A DNA stretch of 64,000 bases from Emcibacter sp. (lineage in GTDB: Bacteria > Pseudomonadota > Alphaproteobacteria > Sphingomonadales > Emcibacteraceae). The translations under genes were made by a program, and so were the position numbers. The stretch covers positions 2,404,001-2,468,000 of the forward strand of contig NZ_OY776217.1 in NCBI RefSeq assembly GCF_963675455.1. Direction: 5' to 3'. This document shows, in pieces, positions 17,029 to 24,602 of this stretch (position 1 is the first letter of the stretch; each line of letters starts with the position of its first letter). The notes beneath the pieces were generated by a model, which was not told where the DNA came from, made no database searches, and saw only the letters and a list, made by a program, of their open reading frames with translations.

Positions 17029-17082
17029 AAATTATCGAGATTATTCATTAATATTGACAAATTAATGTTGGTTCCGGATAAT
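17029..17082 (+). promoter_or_regulatory. Promoter with palindromic site for TauD-ligAB operon 1
   Basis: TTGACA at 17054-17059 and GATAAT at 17077-17082 are 17 bp apart, close to the sigma70 ideal. Upstream, AAATTATC|GAGATTAT (17029-17044) resembles the palindromes at 2003, 2210 and 28020. The transcript would start near 17089 with a short leader to ATG 17115. This differs clearly from the activator-type promoter of the paralogous TauD gene at 49508. Confidence 0.6.
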
Positions 17083-17114
17083 GACTTCGAATCTAGACTT
17101 GGGAGTATAACGTT

Positions 17115-17939
17115 ATGACTGCGACCCTGAAGACAAGGGATATTAAACCGAAAATTGCTTCTGAAATTCTTGCCAGCAAAGAAGAGCTGCTGAGTGGCGT
17201 CCATGCTGCTGAAATTCGTGAGTTGCTTGAGCAACGCGGCGTGCTTGTTTTTCCGAAGATTGACTTCAATGACGAAGAGCACCTGCAATTTACCAGAACC
17301 CTCGGTACTGCCGGGAAGGAGCGCAGCGGAGAGGAAGTTTTCCCGATCTCGCTGGATCCTGCCAAGTCGGCGGGTGTGGAATATCTGAAGGGGTCGTTCT
17401 ATTGGCATTTTGACGGCACCATGCAGGCGAAGCCGATTTTGGCATCGTTGCTGAGCTCCAAGGTGTTGTCGCCTTCCGGCGGAAATACCGAGTTCTGCAA
17501 CACCTATGCAGCTTACGATGAACTTTCCGAGGAAGATAAAACCAGTCTCGAGGGTCTTCGGGTCATGCATTCGGCGTGGAACACCCTCTATTATTACGAG
17601 CCGGAACCGGAACAGGAAAAGCTCGAGCGGTTTATGTCTGTTGGCGAGATTGAGTTGCCGCTTGTCTGGACTCATAAATCCGGTCGCAAGTCCCTGGTGC
17701 TGGGCTGCACGGCCCGTCACGTGGTCGGCATGGACCATATGGAGAGCGCGAAGCTTCTCAACAGGCTGCGGGAGTGGGCGACCAGTGAGCCGTTTCACTA
17801 CAGCCACAAATGGTCGGTAGGTGACATGGTGATGTGGGACAATACCGGCACCTTGCATCGTGCCATGCCTTATCCGCTGGATTGTAATCGCGAACTGCAC
17901 CGTACCACACTGGAAGGTGAAGAGCCCATCGCGGCCTGA
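17115..17939 (+). CDS. TauD/TfdA-family 2-oxoglutarate dioxygenase, copy 1
   Basis: A 274-residue non-heme iron oxygenase. The iron ligands are H98 and D100 (YWHFDGT) and H248 (TGTLHRAMPYP); the 2-oxoglutarate-binding Arg is R259 or R263. TfdA/TauD enzymes hydroxylate next to an ether, sulfonate or carboxyl group so that the product falls apart. It sits directly before ligAB, suggesting that it frees or prepares a catechol. Its paralogue at 49508-50332 is about 77 percent identical (63 differences counted by eye over 274 aligned residues). Confidence 0.92.
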   Translation: MTATLKTRDIKPKIASEILASKEELLSGVHAAEIRELLEQRGVLVFPKIDFNDEEHLQFTRTLGTAGKERSGEEVFPISLDPAKSAGVEYLKGSFYWHFDGTMQAKPILASLLSSKVLSPSGGNTEFCNTYAAYDELSEEDKTSLEGLRVMHSAWNTLYYYEPEPEQEKLERFMSVGEIELPLVWTHKSGRKSLVLGCTARHVVGMDHMESAKLLNRLREWATSEPFHYSHKWSVGDMVMWDNTGTLHRAMPYPLDCNRELHRTTLEGEEPIAA

Positions 17940-17954
17940 TATCCGGAACAGTCC

Positions 17955-17978
17955 GGCGGCGGCTTTGAAACCGCCGCC
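17955..17978 (+). repeat. GC-rich hairpin between TauD1 and ligA1
   Basis: GGCGGCGG and CCGCCGCC pair perfectly around CTTTGAAA. There is no T-tract, so it is more likely an mRNA-stability or processing hairpin than a terminator. It ends 20 bp before the duplicated ligAB block begins. Confidence 0.55.
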
Positions 17979-18019
17979 AGAGCCGGAATTTCCCATGTGA
18001 CCGATTGAAGGAGGATATC

Positions 18020-18283
18020 ATGAGCGCGAATGCTTTGGAGAAAGCTCTTTGGCAGATGTATCTTGTACCCGGGGATGTGGAACGTTTCCGGTCGGATGCG
18101 GAAGGCTATGCCAGTGAATTCCGTCTTGACGACAAGGAGCGCAGGGCGCTGACGTCCGTTGATGTGATGGCGCTGATGGACCAGGGGGCCAATGCGCTTC
18201 TGGTGCTGATGGCCTTCCAGACCATCTACGGTCCGGAACGGCTGCATGATTATTTTGACATCGTAAATGCGCCGGCGGCGTAG
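18020..18283 (+). CDS. LigA-like small (alpha) subunit of class III extradiol dioxygenase, copy 1
   Basis: An 87-residue all-helical subunit (ALEKALWQMYLVPGDVERFRSD; then AL--LDDKERRALTSVDVMALMDQGANALL) of the protocatechuate 4,5-dioxygenase alpha family. It forms the lid over the LigB active site and helps bind substrate. The start is ATG 18020 behind AAGGAGGATATC. It lies 46 bp before the catalytic subunit gene. The DNA and protein are identical to the copy at 52388-52651. Confidence 0.9.
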   Translation: MSANALEKALWQMYLVPGDVERFRSDAEGYASEFRLDDKERRALTSVDVMALMDQGANALLVLMAFQTIYGPERLHDYFDIVNAPAA

Positions 18284-18329
18284 CAGGAAATTATAGCCGC
18301 ACCCGGCAGGCAAAAGAGAGAGTGAGATT

Positions 18330-19160
18330 ATGGCAGAGTTGATAGGTGGTTTCCTGATGCCGCATGTGCCGTCGATCCCGACCGGCGGATATGGTGAAGA
18401 GCCCTGGCAGAAAGAGGCATCCGACAAGGCCTTTGCCTTTATCTCGCAACGGGTCGAGGAGCTCGGGGCGGATACGGTGATCATCATTGGCGATGACCAT
18501 TATGAGAATTTCGGCCCGCACTGCATTCCGAGCTGCCTGATTGCGACCGGTGATGTGGGGGTTTCGGCCCATGCGCAGACGCTGGGCCTGGCCGGGGATG
18601 CGATCCCCAACAACGAACCTCTGGCCCAGCATATCCTGGAGACAGGTTATAAAGAAGGCATTGACTGGTCCTTTGCCAAGGCGCTGGATGTTGACCATTC
18701 TGTGGCCATTCCCTATCACATGTCATTGAAACGGCTTGGGGTGAAGGCGATCCCGATCTATCTGAACTGTGTTGTAGAGCCGCTGATCCGAAGCCGCCGG
18801 GCTTATGAGATCGGCCGGAGCATCCGCCATGCGGTTGAGAGCTGGTCCGGGACTGAGCGGGTTGCGGTGTTCGGCACCGGCGGCATCAGCCATTGGGTCG
18901 GCGGCCCGGGCATGGGCGTTGTCAACGAGGCGTTTGACCGCAAGATCCTGGAGATGGTGGAGCAGGGCGATATTGACGGCCTGATTGCGCTGCCTGACGA
19001 GATGGTTCTGGAGAAGGCCGGCAACGGGGCGCTGGAGATCAAGAACTGGATCTGTGCCCTGGGCATCATGGAAGGCGCCAAAGCGGAAACCATCGCCTAT
19101 GAGCCGATCCCGACCTGGGTCACCGGCTGCGGCTTCGCCGAGCTCAAGCCGGCAGCCTGA
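18330..19160 (+). CDS. LigB-like catalytic (beta) subunit of class III extradiol dioxygenase, copy 1
   Basis: A 276-residue enzyme of the LigB/MhpB superfamily. Iron ligands H12 (FLMPHVPS), H57 (IGDDHYENF) and a late Glu (ALEIKNWICA) match the LigB pattern, and GTGGISHWVG carries the catalytic-base His. It cleaves a dihydroxylated ring (protocatechuate, gallate or a bicyclic catechol) by meta fission with O2. The protein is identical to the one at 52698-53528; the DNA differs at four silent positions. A more distant third pair is at 30227-31352. Confidence 0.92.
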   Translation: MAELIGGFLMPHVPSIPTGGYGEEPWQKEASDKAFAFISQRVEELGADTVIIIGDDHYENFGPHCIPSCLIATGDVGVSAHAQTLGLAGDAIPNNEPLAQHILETGYKEGIDWSFAKALDVDHSVAIPYHMSLKRLGVKAIPIYLNCVVEPLIRSRRAYEIGRSIRHAVESWSGTERVAVFGTGGISHWVGGPGMGVVNEAFDRKILEMVEQGDIDGLIALPDEMVLEKAGNGALEIKNWICALGIMEGAKAETIAYEPIPTWVTGCGFAELKPAA

Positions 19161-19268
19161 GACTGTCCCGCACAGAGGATATAGCAGAGGGAAATCCAAG
19201 CGCCAGGTGGGCGGTCATTATATCGCTCCTGTCACAAGGCTTGTTCACTGATAAACGGGAGTTTGCGC

Positions 19269-20360
19269 ATGTCGTATGAGTTTTTATCGTCTCCTTTGGA
19301 AATTATCGAGGAGGCCCGGAATGGCCGCATGTTCATTCTTGTCGATGACGAAGACAGGGAGAACGAGGGCGACCTTGTCATTCCTGCGCAAATGGCGACG
19401 CCGGATGCCATCAATTTCATGGCTAAACACGGACGGGGGCTGATTTGCCTCTCGATGACTAAAAAAAGGGCCGATCAACTGGGTCTGAGCCCGATGGAGC
19501 GCAAGAACAGCACGTCCTTTGAAACCGCGTTCACAGTATCGATTGAGGCCAGCAGCGGAGTAACCACTGGTATTTCTGCCGCAGACCGGGCGCGTACGAT
19601 TTCGGTGGCCATTGATGCCGCCAATGGCCCGGAGACGATTGCCACGCCGGGACATGTGTTTCCCCTGGTGGCGCGCGAGGGCGGGGTGCTGGTGCGTGCC
19701 GGCCATACGGAGGCTGCGGTCGATGTGTCCCGGCTCGCCGGTCTTAATCCCTCAGGCGTAATTTGCGAAATCATGAACGATGACGGTACCATGGCACGGA
19801 TGGACGATCTGGTTTCTTTCGCTCAGTTCCATAATATGAAAATCGGCGCTATCCGCGACCTGATCGCCTACCGGCGGCTGAATGATCATCATGTTGAGCG
19901 GGTTTCCAGCATGCCGTTTCACTCTGATTACGGCGGCGAATGGACGCTCAGTATCTATCGGAACACCATTGACGGCAGTGAAACGCCCGTATTGCAAAAA
20001 GGTGAAATCACACCGGAGCGACCTACCTTGGTGCGGATGCACGGAACCTCGATATTTACCGACCTTCTGGGCCAGCCGGGGCCGCGCAAGCGCCTTCTTC
20101 AGCGCGCCATGACCGAGATTGGCGAGGAAGGCTCAGGCGTGATCGTGATTTTTACGTCCATTGGTCAAAGCTCCCTGCAGAAGGCGATTGAGTCCGAAGC
20201 TGAAGATATGCAGATCCGCAGCTATGGCATCGGTGCACAGATACTGGCCGATCTTGGCATAAGTGACATGGTGCTGCTGACCAACAATCATCACACTATG
20301 GTGGGGCTTGAGGGATATGGCCTTTCGATTGTCGAGGAACGCAACATTCCGGAAACATAG
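19269..20360 (+). CDS. ribB: RibBA-like protein: DHBP synthase with degenerate GTP cyclohydrolase II domain
   Basis: A 363-residue protein from ATG 19269. Residues 1-205 are 3,4-dihydroxy-2-butanone 4-phosphate synthase with DDEDRENEGD (26-35) and the HTEAAVD motif, complete enough to be active. Residues 206-363 keep the GTP cyclohydrolase II outline but lack its three zinc cysteines: the usual H-x-E-C and C-x-C segment reads VRMHGTSIFTDLLG. The second activity is therefore probably lost. A riboflavin gene here would raise flavin supply for the flavin reductase, monooxygenase, luciferase-like and old-yellow-enzyme proteins nearby. It follows ligB by 108 bp. Confidence 0.9.
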   Translation: MSYEFLSSPLEIIEEARNGRMFILVDDEDRENEGDLVIPAQMATPDAINFMAKHGRGLICLSMTKKRADQLGLSPMERKNSTSFETAFTVSIEASSGVTTGISAADRARTISVAIDAANGPETIATPGHVFPLVAREGGVLVRAGHTEAAVDVSRLAGLNPSGVICEIMNDDGTMARMDDLVSFAQFHNMKIGAIRDLIAYRRLNDHHVERVSSMPFHSDYGGEWTLSIYRNTIDGSETPVLQKGEITPERPTLVRMHGTSIFTDLLGQPGPRKRLLQRAMTEIGEEGSGVIVIFTSIGQSSLQKAIESEAEDMQIRSYGIGAQILADLGISDMVLLTNNHHTMVGLEGYGLSIVEERNIPET

Positions 20361-20417
20361 GGGGTGGGCGAAGCTGGTGGAACTTGCAATCAAAATGGTA
20401 TAAATTCATGGCGGTAT

Positions 20418-20435
20418 CTGTTTCCGTTGAAACAG
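20418..20435 (+). repeat. Short perfect hairpin before LysR gene
   Basis: CTGTTTC-CGTT-GAAACAG is a 7-bp stem with a four-base loop in the 132-bp spacer between the ribBA-like and LysR genes. No T-run follows; role unknown. Confidence 0.4.
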
Positions 20436-20492
20436 GGGAAACAAACAAATGGCGCCATCAGTAATTTCTGATGTTGCAGTAAGGATAAGAAC

Positions 20493-21440
20493 GTGCATTT
20501 CAAGGGTCTTGATCTAAACCTTATTGTTATTCTCGATGCACTGCTTGACGAGCAAAGCGTCACCAGGGCGGCCGAGAGGGTACATGTTTCCCAGCCGGCT
20601 GTCAGTGCCGCGCTTGCCAAGCTGCGTCAACATACCGGCGATGAAATATTGGAGAAAGTCGGACGGGAGTTTGTTCTCACCCCCCGGGCACAGGCCATGA
20701 TAAAGCCGGTGAAGGAATTGCTCATTCAGATAGAATCGACAATCCTCAGTGGCGCGGAATTTGACCCCACCCTGACCGAGAGAACTTATAAAATAGCAAT
20801 GTCTTCCTATTCTGCTGAAGTTTTGATGGCAGGGCTGGTGGAGAAGATCACAAAATCATATCCCGGTATATCCTGTATCATAGAGGAGATCAGCTCTGAA
20901 ACCCTGTCACGGGTAGAGACAGGCAGCATAGATTGCGCGATTACCTTCCAGCAAACCAAACTGATTAACCCCAGTTCGTCCATCGAAGAGTTCAGTTATA
21001 CTCATGTTTTCTCGGATGAGTGGGTGCTGGTTGCCGCCAGCAACAATGACCATGTAACGGAGAATATGACTTATGAGGAGTTCTGCGCCCTGCCATATAT
21101 AGAGACCCGTCTGGCGCGGATTCTGTCCAGTTTTGTGGAAAGTACACTGGACCACCAAAGCTGTCGTCCCCGGCCAAATCTGAGCGTACCCAGTTTCGAA
21201 CTGGCCATCACCTGCGTGATGAATTCCGATTGTGTTGCCGTTGTCCCTGCATTGCTGGTTGATGATCATCTGCGCCAGTTTGTGAAAACAATCAAGCCGC
21301 CATTTGAAATTCCGGCGATTGGAGAATTCCTTGTCTGGCATTCCCGCAGTGATGCGGATCCGGGACACATCTGGTTCCGTGAACTGATATTGGGTGTTGC
21401 CCGTGAATCGCAATTGCAAATCAGGCCGCGCTACAGCTGA
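20493..21440 (+). CDS. LysR-family transcriptional regulator (NodD/NahR-like)
   Basis: A 315-residue LTTR starting at GTG 20493 behind AAGGATAAG. The N-terminal opening HFKGLDLNLIVILDALLDEQSVTRAAERVHVSQ is split typical NodD/NahR-group HTH sequence, followed by an effector domain (about 90-310) of the periplasmic-binding-protein fold. This group activates aromatic pathways when it binds a phenolic inducer. It is transcribed with the upstream genes and converges with the flavin reductase gene, so its target is not obvious from orientation. Confidence 0.9.
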   Translation: MHFKGLDLNLIVILDALLDEQSVTRAAERVHVSQPAVSAALAKLRQHTGDEILEKVGREFVLTPRAQAMIKPVKELLIQIESTILSGAEFDPTLTERTYKIAMSSYSAEVLMAGLVEKITKSYPGISCIIEEISSETLSRVETGSIDCAITFQQTKLINPSSSIEEFSYTHVFSDEWVLVAASNNDHVTENMTYEEFCALPYIETRLARILSSFVESTLDHQSCRPRPNLSVPSFELAITCVMNSDCVAVVPALLVDDHLRQFVKTIKPPFEIPAIGEFLVWHSRSDADPGHIWFRELILGVARESQLQIRPRYS

Positions 21441-21486
21441 TTGCACCTGACAATAGACAGTAAGTTTTTACGCCCTGCCTGCAACC

Positions 21487-21996
21487 CTATTCGACGGGTT
21501 CGAGGGGAAGGGCTTTCATATATTTGCCGTCACCAAAGAGCAGAGGACTGTGGTCGCTGCTGATGATATGCTCGACCTGACCGATAAATATGGCGTGGTC
21601 GCCGCCTTCATGTGTGGCGATCTTGCGGCACTCAAGTACCGCACAGCAGCCATTGATCACCGGTACACCACCCAAGCCTTCGGTCACGGATATGCCGTCG
21701 AATTTGTCTTCGCAGGGGCGGGAAAAACGCTGTGAGACATCAATCTGGTCTTCCGCCAGGATGTTGATGACAAAGCGGTCGGCGTCGCGATAAACGGGAT
21801 GGCTTTGTGACGTCAGTGCCTGATTCCACAGGACGAGCGGCGGATCCAGGGAGACTGATGTGAAGGAATTTGCGGTCACGCCGCAAGGCGTGCCGTCTTT
21901 TGCTACAGTCGTTACCACAGTCACCCCGGTGTAGAAGCGACCAAGGACGCTCCTGAGTTCCCGGCCGTCAAAATCTTTTGGTGTTGTCATATCCAT
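21487..21996 (-). CDS. Flavin reductase (HpaC-like)
   Basis: A 169-residue flavin-reductase-domain protein. The fold signature is LRSVLGRFYTGVTVVTT, with GVTANSFTSVSLDPPLVLW for FMN binding and a later HAIFIGQVEHI. It uses NAD(P)H to make free reduced flavin for a partner monooxygenase. The obvious partner is the group D monooxygenase at 24602-25795, on the opposite strand and under a matching promoter. It lies 12 bp after the ThDP enzyme gene and is co-transcribed with it. Confidence 0.9.
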   Translation of the reverse strand: MDMTTPKDFDGRELRSVLGRFYTGVTVVTTVAKDGTPCGVTANSFTSVSLDPPLVLWNQALTSQSHPVYRDADRFVINILAEDQIDVSQRFSRPCEDKFDGISVTEGLGGVPVINGCCAVLECRKIATHEGGDHAIFIGQVEHIISSDHSPLLFGDGKYMKALPLEPVE

Positions 21997-22008
21997 CTCC
22001 AGGTTTAT

Positions 22009-23694
22009 TTACGGCTTCTCGGCGGCGTGGGCGGGGCCTTCATGCATGAAGGCGGCAACGACGGACGCATTGATCTTGCAGTCGAGAAAGACCGGGCCGT
22101 CCGGGTTCCCCAGCGTCGGGGCGAGGGCGCGCAGTTCGTTCAGTGTACGTACGGTGAAGGCTTCAAAGCCAAACGATTCCGCCACCGGGGCAAAGTCGAT
22201 ATCCGGGAACTGTGACAGCTGGACCGGCATGCCGCGATCCTGCAGGAAGTGCAGTTCGGCGCCATAGGCGCAGTCATTCATCAGAACGATGACCAGAGGT
22301 ATATATTCGCGCGCCACCGTTTCCAGTTCACCCATATTCATCAGGAAACTGCCATCTCCCATGAGCAGAACCGTGGTCCGGTCAGGTGTGCCGGCGGCGA
22401 ATCCCATGGCTGTTCCGAAACCCATGCCGATGGAGGCTGAATCGCCCGTATGCTTGAAGTGAGACGGGCCGGGACAGGAAATATAAGGCACAGTGCCGAG
22501 CATGTTACCCGAATCCCAGACCAGGTTCCGATCCGCGGGAAGCAGGCTGTTGAGTTCGAGGGCGAGGGATCTGGCGTCCATGGTGCGCGGGGTATTCATA
22601 GCCTCGAAATCATCAGCCAGACTAAAATCGGCGAGCCAGCGTTCATTCTCTTCGCTGCGCATTTCCATTTCTGATGTGTTGCGTGAGGGAAGTTTTTCAA
22701 GTAACTGTTCTGTAATAAGTTTGGCATCGCCGACAAGTCCCAGGTCCGCGTCAAACCAGCGGCCGATGTTTGGGCGATTTTTGTCAATATGGATCACCGG
22801 CAAGCCTTCGGGAATGGCGGTTGCAAAGCTGGTCGTTTGCTGGTTGAGGCTGGCGCCGATGGCTATGACGCAGTCCGCCTGTTCGATCAGGCGTCGGCCG
22901 CCCACGTTGGAAAAGGAGCCCAATATACCGCAATTAAAAGGATGGTCGCGGAACATGTCCTTGGCTTTCATGGTGGTGACCAGCGCCGCGCCGATATGGT
23001 CCGCCAGGCGGATAATCTCCTCGCGCGCCCCTGCGGCATGAGCACCGATGCCGGCTATAATCAGAGGTTTGCGGCTTTTTTCAAGTAGTGAAACTGCAGC
23101 CTGAAGGGCACTGTCCCGGGCTGGCTGTGGGGTGTATTTGGCCGCTTCAAAGGAACCCGGAGCCGTTGCCGCAGGGTCAACCTGTGCCTGCTGGACATTG
23201 GACGGAAGCAGAAGTGCCGCTGCACCATGCTGCGCGGCTGCGGCGGCCTGTACAAAAGTACGTCGCGCAGTGACAGCATCGTTTGCCCTGAAAGTCTTGA
23301 TTCCGGCGGCATGGAGCAGGGCCATGGTATCCAGGCTTTTGCGGTCCGGCCCCACAGAATTGGCTGCTTTCTCCACATTAGGCGCATCGCCGTAGATCAT
23401 CAATACCGGTGAGCCGGTGCGGTTGGCGTAATTGGCCCCGTTCATGCTGTTGGTGGTTGCCGGGCCGCGGCCAATGATGACAATGCCGAGGCGTCCCGTT
23501 GCCGCCGCATAACCTTCCGCCATGGAGACGGCGTTATTTTCATGGCGGGCGCCGTAAAAACGCACGCCCACGGAATCGATCATGGCGATTAACTGGGCGG
23601 TATCGTCACTCATTAGCCCGAATACGCATTCGACGCCGAGTTCTTTTATATCGGCGGCAAGAGCTTCATAGACCGGTACTCTTGTTTCTTGCAT
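22009..23694 (-). CDS. Thiamine-diphosphate-dependent decarboxylase/carboligase
   Basis: A 561-residue three-domain ThDP enzyme. The catalytic Glu is E52 in GARHENNAVSMAEG; the central domain is at about 190-330; and the cofactor motif runs from MGDGSF to NDCAYG near residue 440. Relatives include acetolactate synthase, benzoylformate decarboxylase and oxalyl-CoA decarboxylase. The missing FAD-domain hallmarks of acetolactate synthase and the catabolic setting favour a 2-oxoacid decarboxylase, but that is inference. Its promoter is the leftward member of a back-to-back activator pair at 23805-23871. Confidence 0.87.
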   Translation of the reverse strand: MQETRVPVYEALAADIKELGVECVFGLMSDDTAQLIAMIDSVGVRFYGARHENNAVSMAEGYAAATGRLGIVIIGRGPATTNSMNGANYANRTGSPVLMIYGDAPNVEKAANSVGPDRKSLDTMALLHAAGIKTFRANDAVTARRTFVQAAAAAQHGAAALLLPSNVQQAQVDPAATAPGSFEAAKYTPQPARDSALQAAVSLLEKSRKPLIIAGIGAHAAGAREEIIRLADHIGAALVTTMKAKDMFRDHPFNCGILGSFSNVGGRRLIEQADCVIAIGASLNQQTTSFATAIPEGLPVIHIDKNRPNIGRWFDADLGLVGDAKLITEQLLEKLPSRNTSEMEMRSEENERWLADFSLADDFEAMNTPRTMDARSLALELNSLLPADRNLVWDSGNMLGTVPYISCPGPSHFKHTGDSASIGMGFGTAMGFAAGTPDRTTVLLMGDGSFLMNMGELETVAREYIPLVIVLMNDCAYGAELHFLQDRGMPVQLSQFPDIDFAPVAESFGFEAFTVRTLNELRALAPTLGNPDGPVFLDCKINASVVAAFMHEGPAHAAEKP

Positions 23695-23804
23695 TGCGAA
23701 TAAACCTTCCTGCGTAGCGAAAAAGACGGCGTGTTGAGGCAGGGCAAAATGCGACGTGCCTGATCAGCAGCCGTTCTGATATCTGAACTTCGATTGTCCA
23801 TGAC

Positions 23805-23871
23805 GTTATCGGATCACCGAAGGCTTTGTAAAATCGATGTTAATTATCGGACGTATCAGACAGGGTTATGC
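23805..23871 (-). promoter_or_regulatory. Activator-dependent promoter 1 (toward ThDP enzyme)
   Basis: Read on the minus strand, the half-sites CATAA-N5-TCTGAT and GATAA-N5-ATCGAT are 22 bp apart, running into TTTACA (23827-23832) as -35 and, after 16 bp, GATAAC (23805-23810) as -10. It shares this layout with the five other sites in this island. Confidence 0.7.
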
Positions 23872-23991
23872 GATTACCGGCCACCGGGACTCTCGGCTTT
23901 TCACCGGTGGCGGATGATTGAGGATACGAGACGGCCACGAAACGCGGAAATATTATTAACGCAGAAATCAGGCAGACAAAATTTGCAGCCA

Positions 23992-24057
23992 TATAAGCCG
24001 CCCTGATGTGTCTGATAATTAAGATCGATTTTACAAGGCTTCCAGCCATCCGATACC
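23992..24057 (+). promoter_or_regulatory. Activator-dependent promoter 2 (toward VOC and monooxygenase)
   Basis: TATAA-N5-CCTGAT and GATAA-N5-ATCGAT are 22 bp apart. TTTACA (24030-24035), 16 bp and GATACC (24052-24057) complete the promoter. Confidence 0.7.
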
Positions 24058-24167
24058 CTTTGCAACATGTGAAGAAAAGATTTTGGACGGGTTGGCTTGC
24101 GGTCTGGTCGCGCTTTCTATCGTGAATGTTGTACGGGTCCGGTCTAAAAAAAAGGAGAGTAATTCAA

Positions 24168-24602
24168 ATGGCAATCAAAGTTGTTGGTATTCACCATCAC
24201 GCCGTAAGGGTCGGGGATGGAGGAGAGGATCTGGATGCGGTTCACGATTTTTATACTACTGTCCTGGGCATGGGGCATGACGAGGGCCGCCCGAACATCC
24301 CGGAAGTTCCCGGCTGGTGGATTAATGTCGGTGATGGCGGACAAATTCATCTGATTGGCGGGGCCTTTCCGTCTGTGGTTGCCAAAGGACCGGGGCAGGA
24401 TCCTGCAGCGCCGCATGTGGCTCTGGCAGTTGAGAATATCACCGAAGCAAAAGAAGAGCTGGACCGGCAGGGCGTTTCCTATTTCACCAGTTCTGCCGGC
24501 GAAACCCAGCAGATTTTTGTTCATGATCCCTGTGGGAACATGATCGAGTTGCATCAATTCGACAAATGCAGATGTATTGCCGCCAACCGGGGAGACAAAT
24601 AA
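24168..24602 (+). CDS. Glyoxalase/VOC-superfamily protein
   Basis: A 144-residue single VOC-type protein. Conserved His residues lie in VGIHHHAVRV at the start, and EQ/E-type ligand residues in QIHLIGG and GNMIELHQF near the end. The family covers isomerases, lyases, dioxygenases and binding proteins. ATG 24168 follows AAAGGAGAG. Its stop overlaps the monooxygenase start by one base (TAATG), so the two are translationally coupled. It may shape or isomerise the monooxygenase product; not established. Confidence 0.85.
   Translation: MAIKVVGIHHHAVRVGDGGEDLDAVHDFYTTVLGMGHDEGRPNIPEVPGWWINVGDGGQIHLIGGAFPSVVAKGPGQDPAAPHVALAVENITEAKEELDRQGVSYFTSSAGETQQIFVHDPCGNMIELHQFDKCRCIAANRGDK

Larger units (their letters stand above)
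17999..19162 (+). repeat. Duplicated ligAB block, copy 1 (1,164 bp)
   Basis: This block is repeated at 52367-53530. By base-by-base reading only four positions differ: 18608 C/G, 18617 A/G, 18620 T/A and 18758 C/T (copy 1/copy 2). All four are synonymous in ligB. The block starts 21 bp before the ligA ATG, includes its ribosome site, and stops 2 bp after the ligB stop. No inverted terminal repeat or transposase is seen at either end. Confidence 0.95.
23695..24167. promoter_or_regulatory. Divergent control region with two activator-type promoters
   Basis: These 473 bases contain no convincing gene. They hold promoter 1 (leftward, 23805-23871) and promoter 2 (rightward, 23992-24057), arranged so that both activator sites lie between the two -35 boxes. 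A hairpin (GCCACCGG/CCGGTGGC, 23880-23911) sits in the middle. Leaders of about 100 nt precede both start codons. This should co-induce the decarboxylase-flavin reductase and VOC-monooxygenase transcripts. Confidence 0.65.

Noticed and set aside
17955..17978. GC-rich hairpin considered as a terminator of TauD1
   Set aside because: No T-run follows, and ligA begins 42 bp later with a good ribosome site and no obvious promoter between.
17999..19162. Duplicated ligAB block considered as an insertion element or composite transposon
   Set aside because: There is no transposase, no terminal inverted repeats and no target-site duplication at either copy; the edges follow gene limits.
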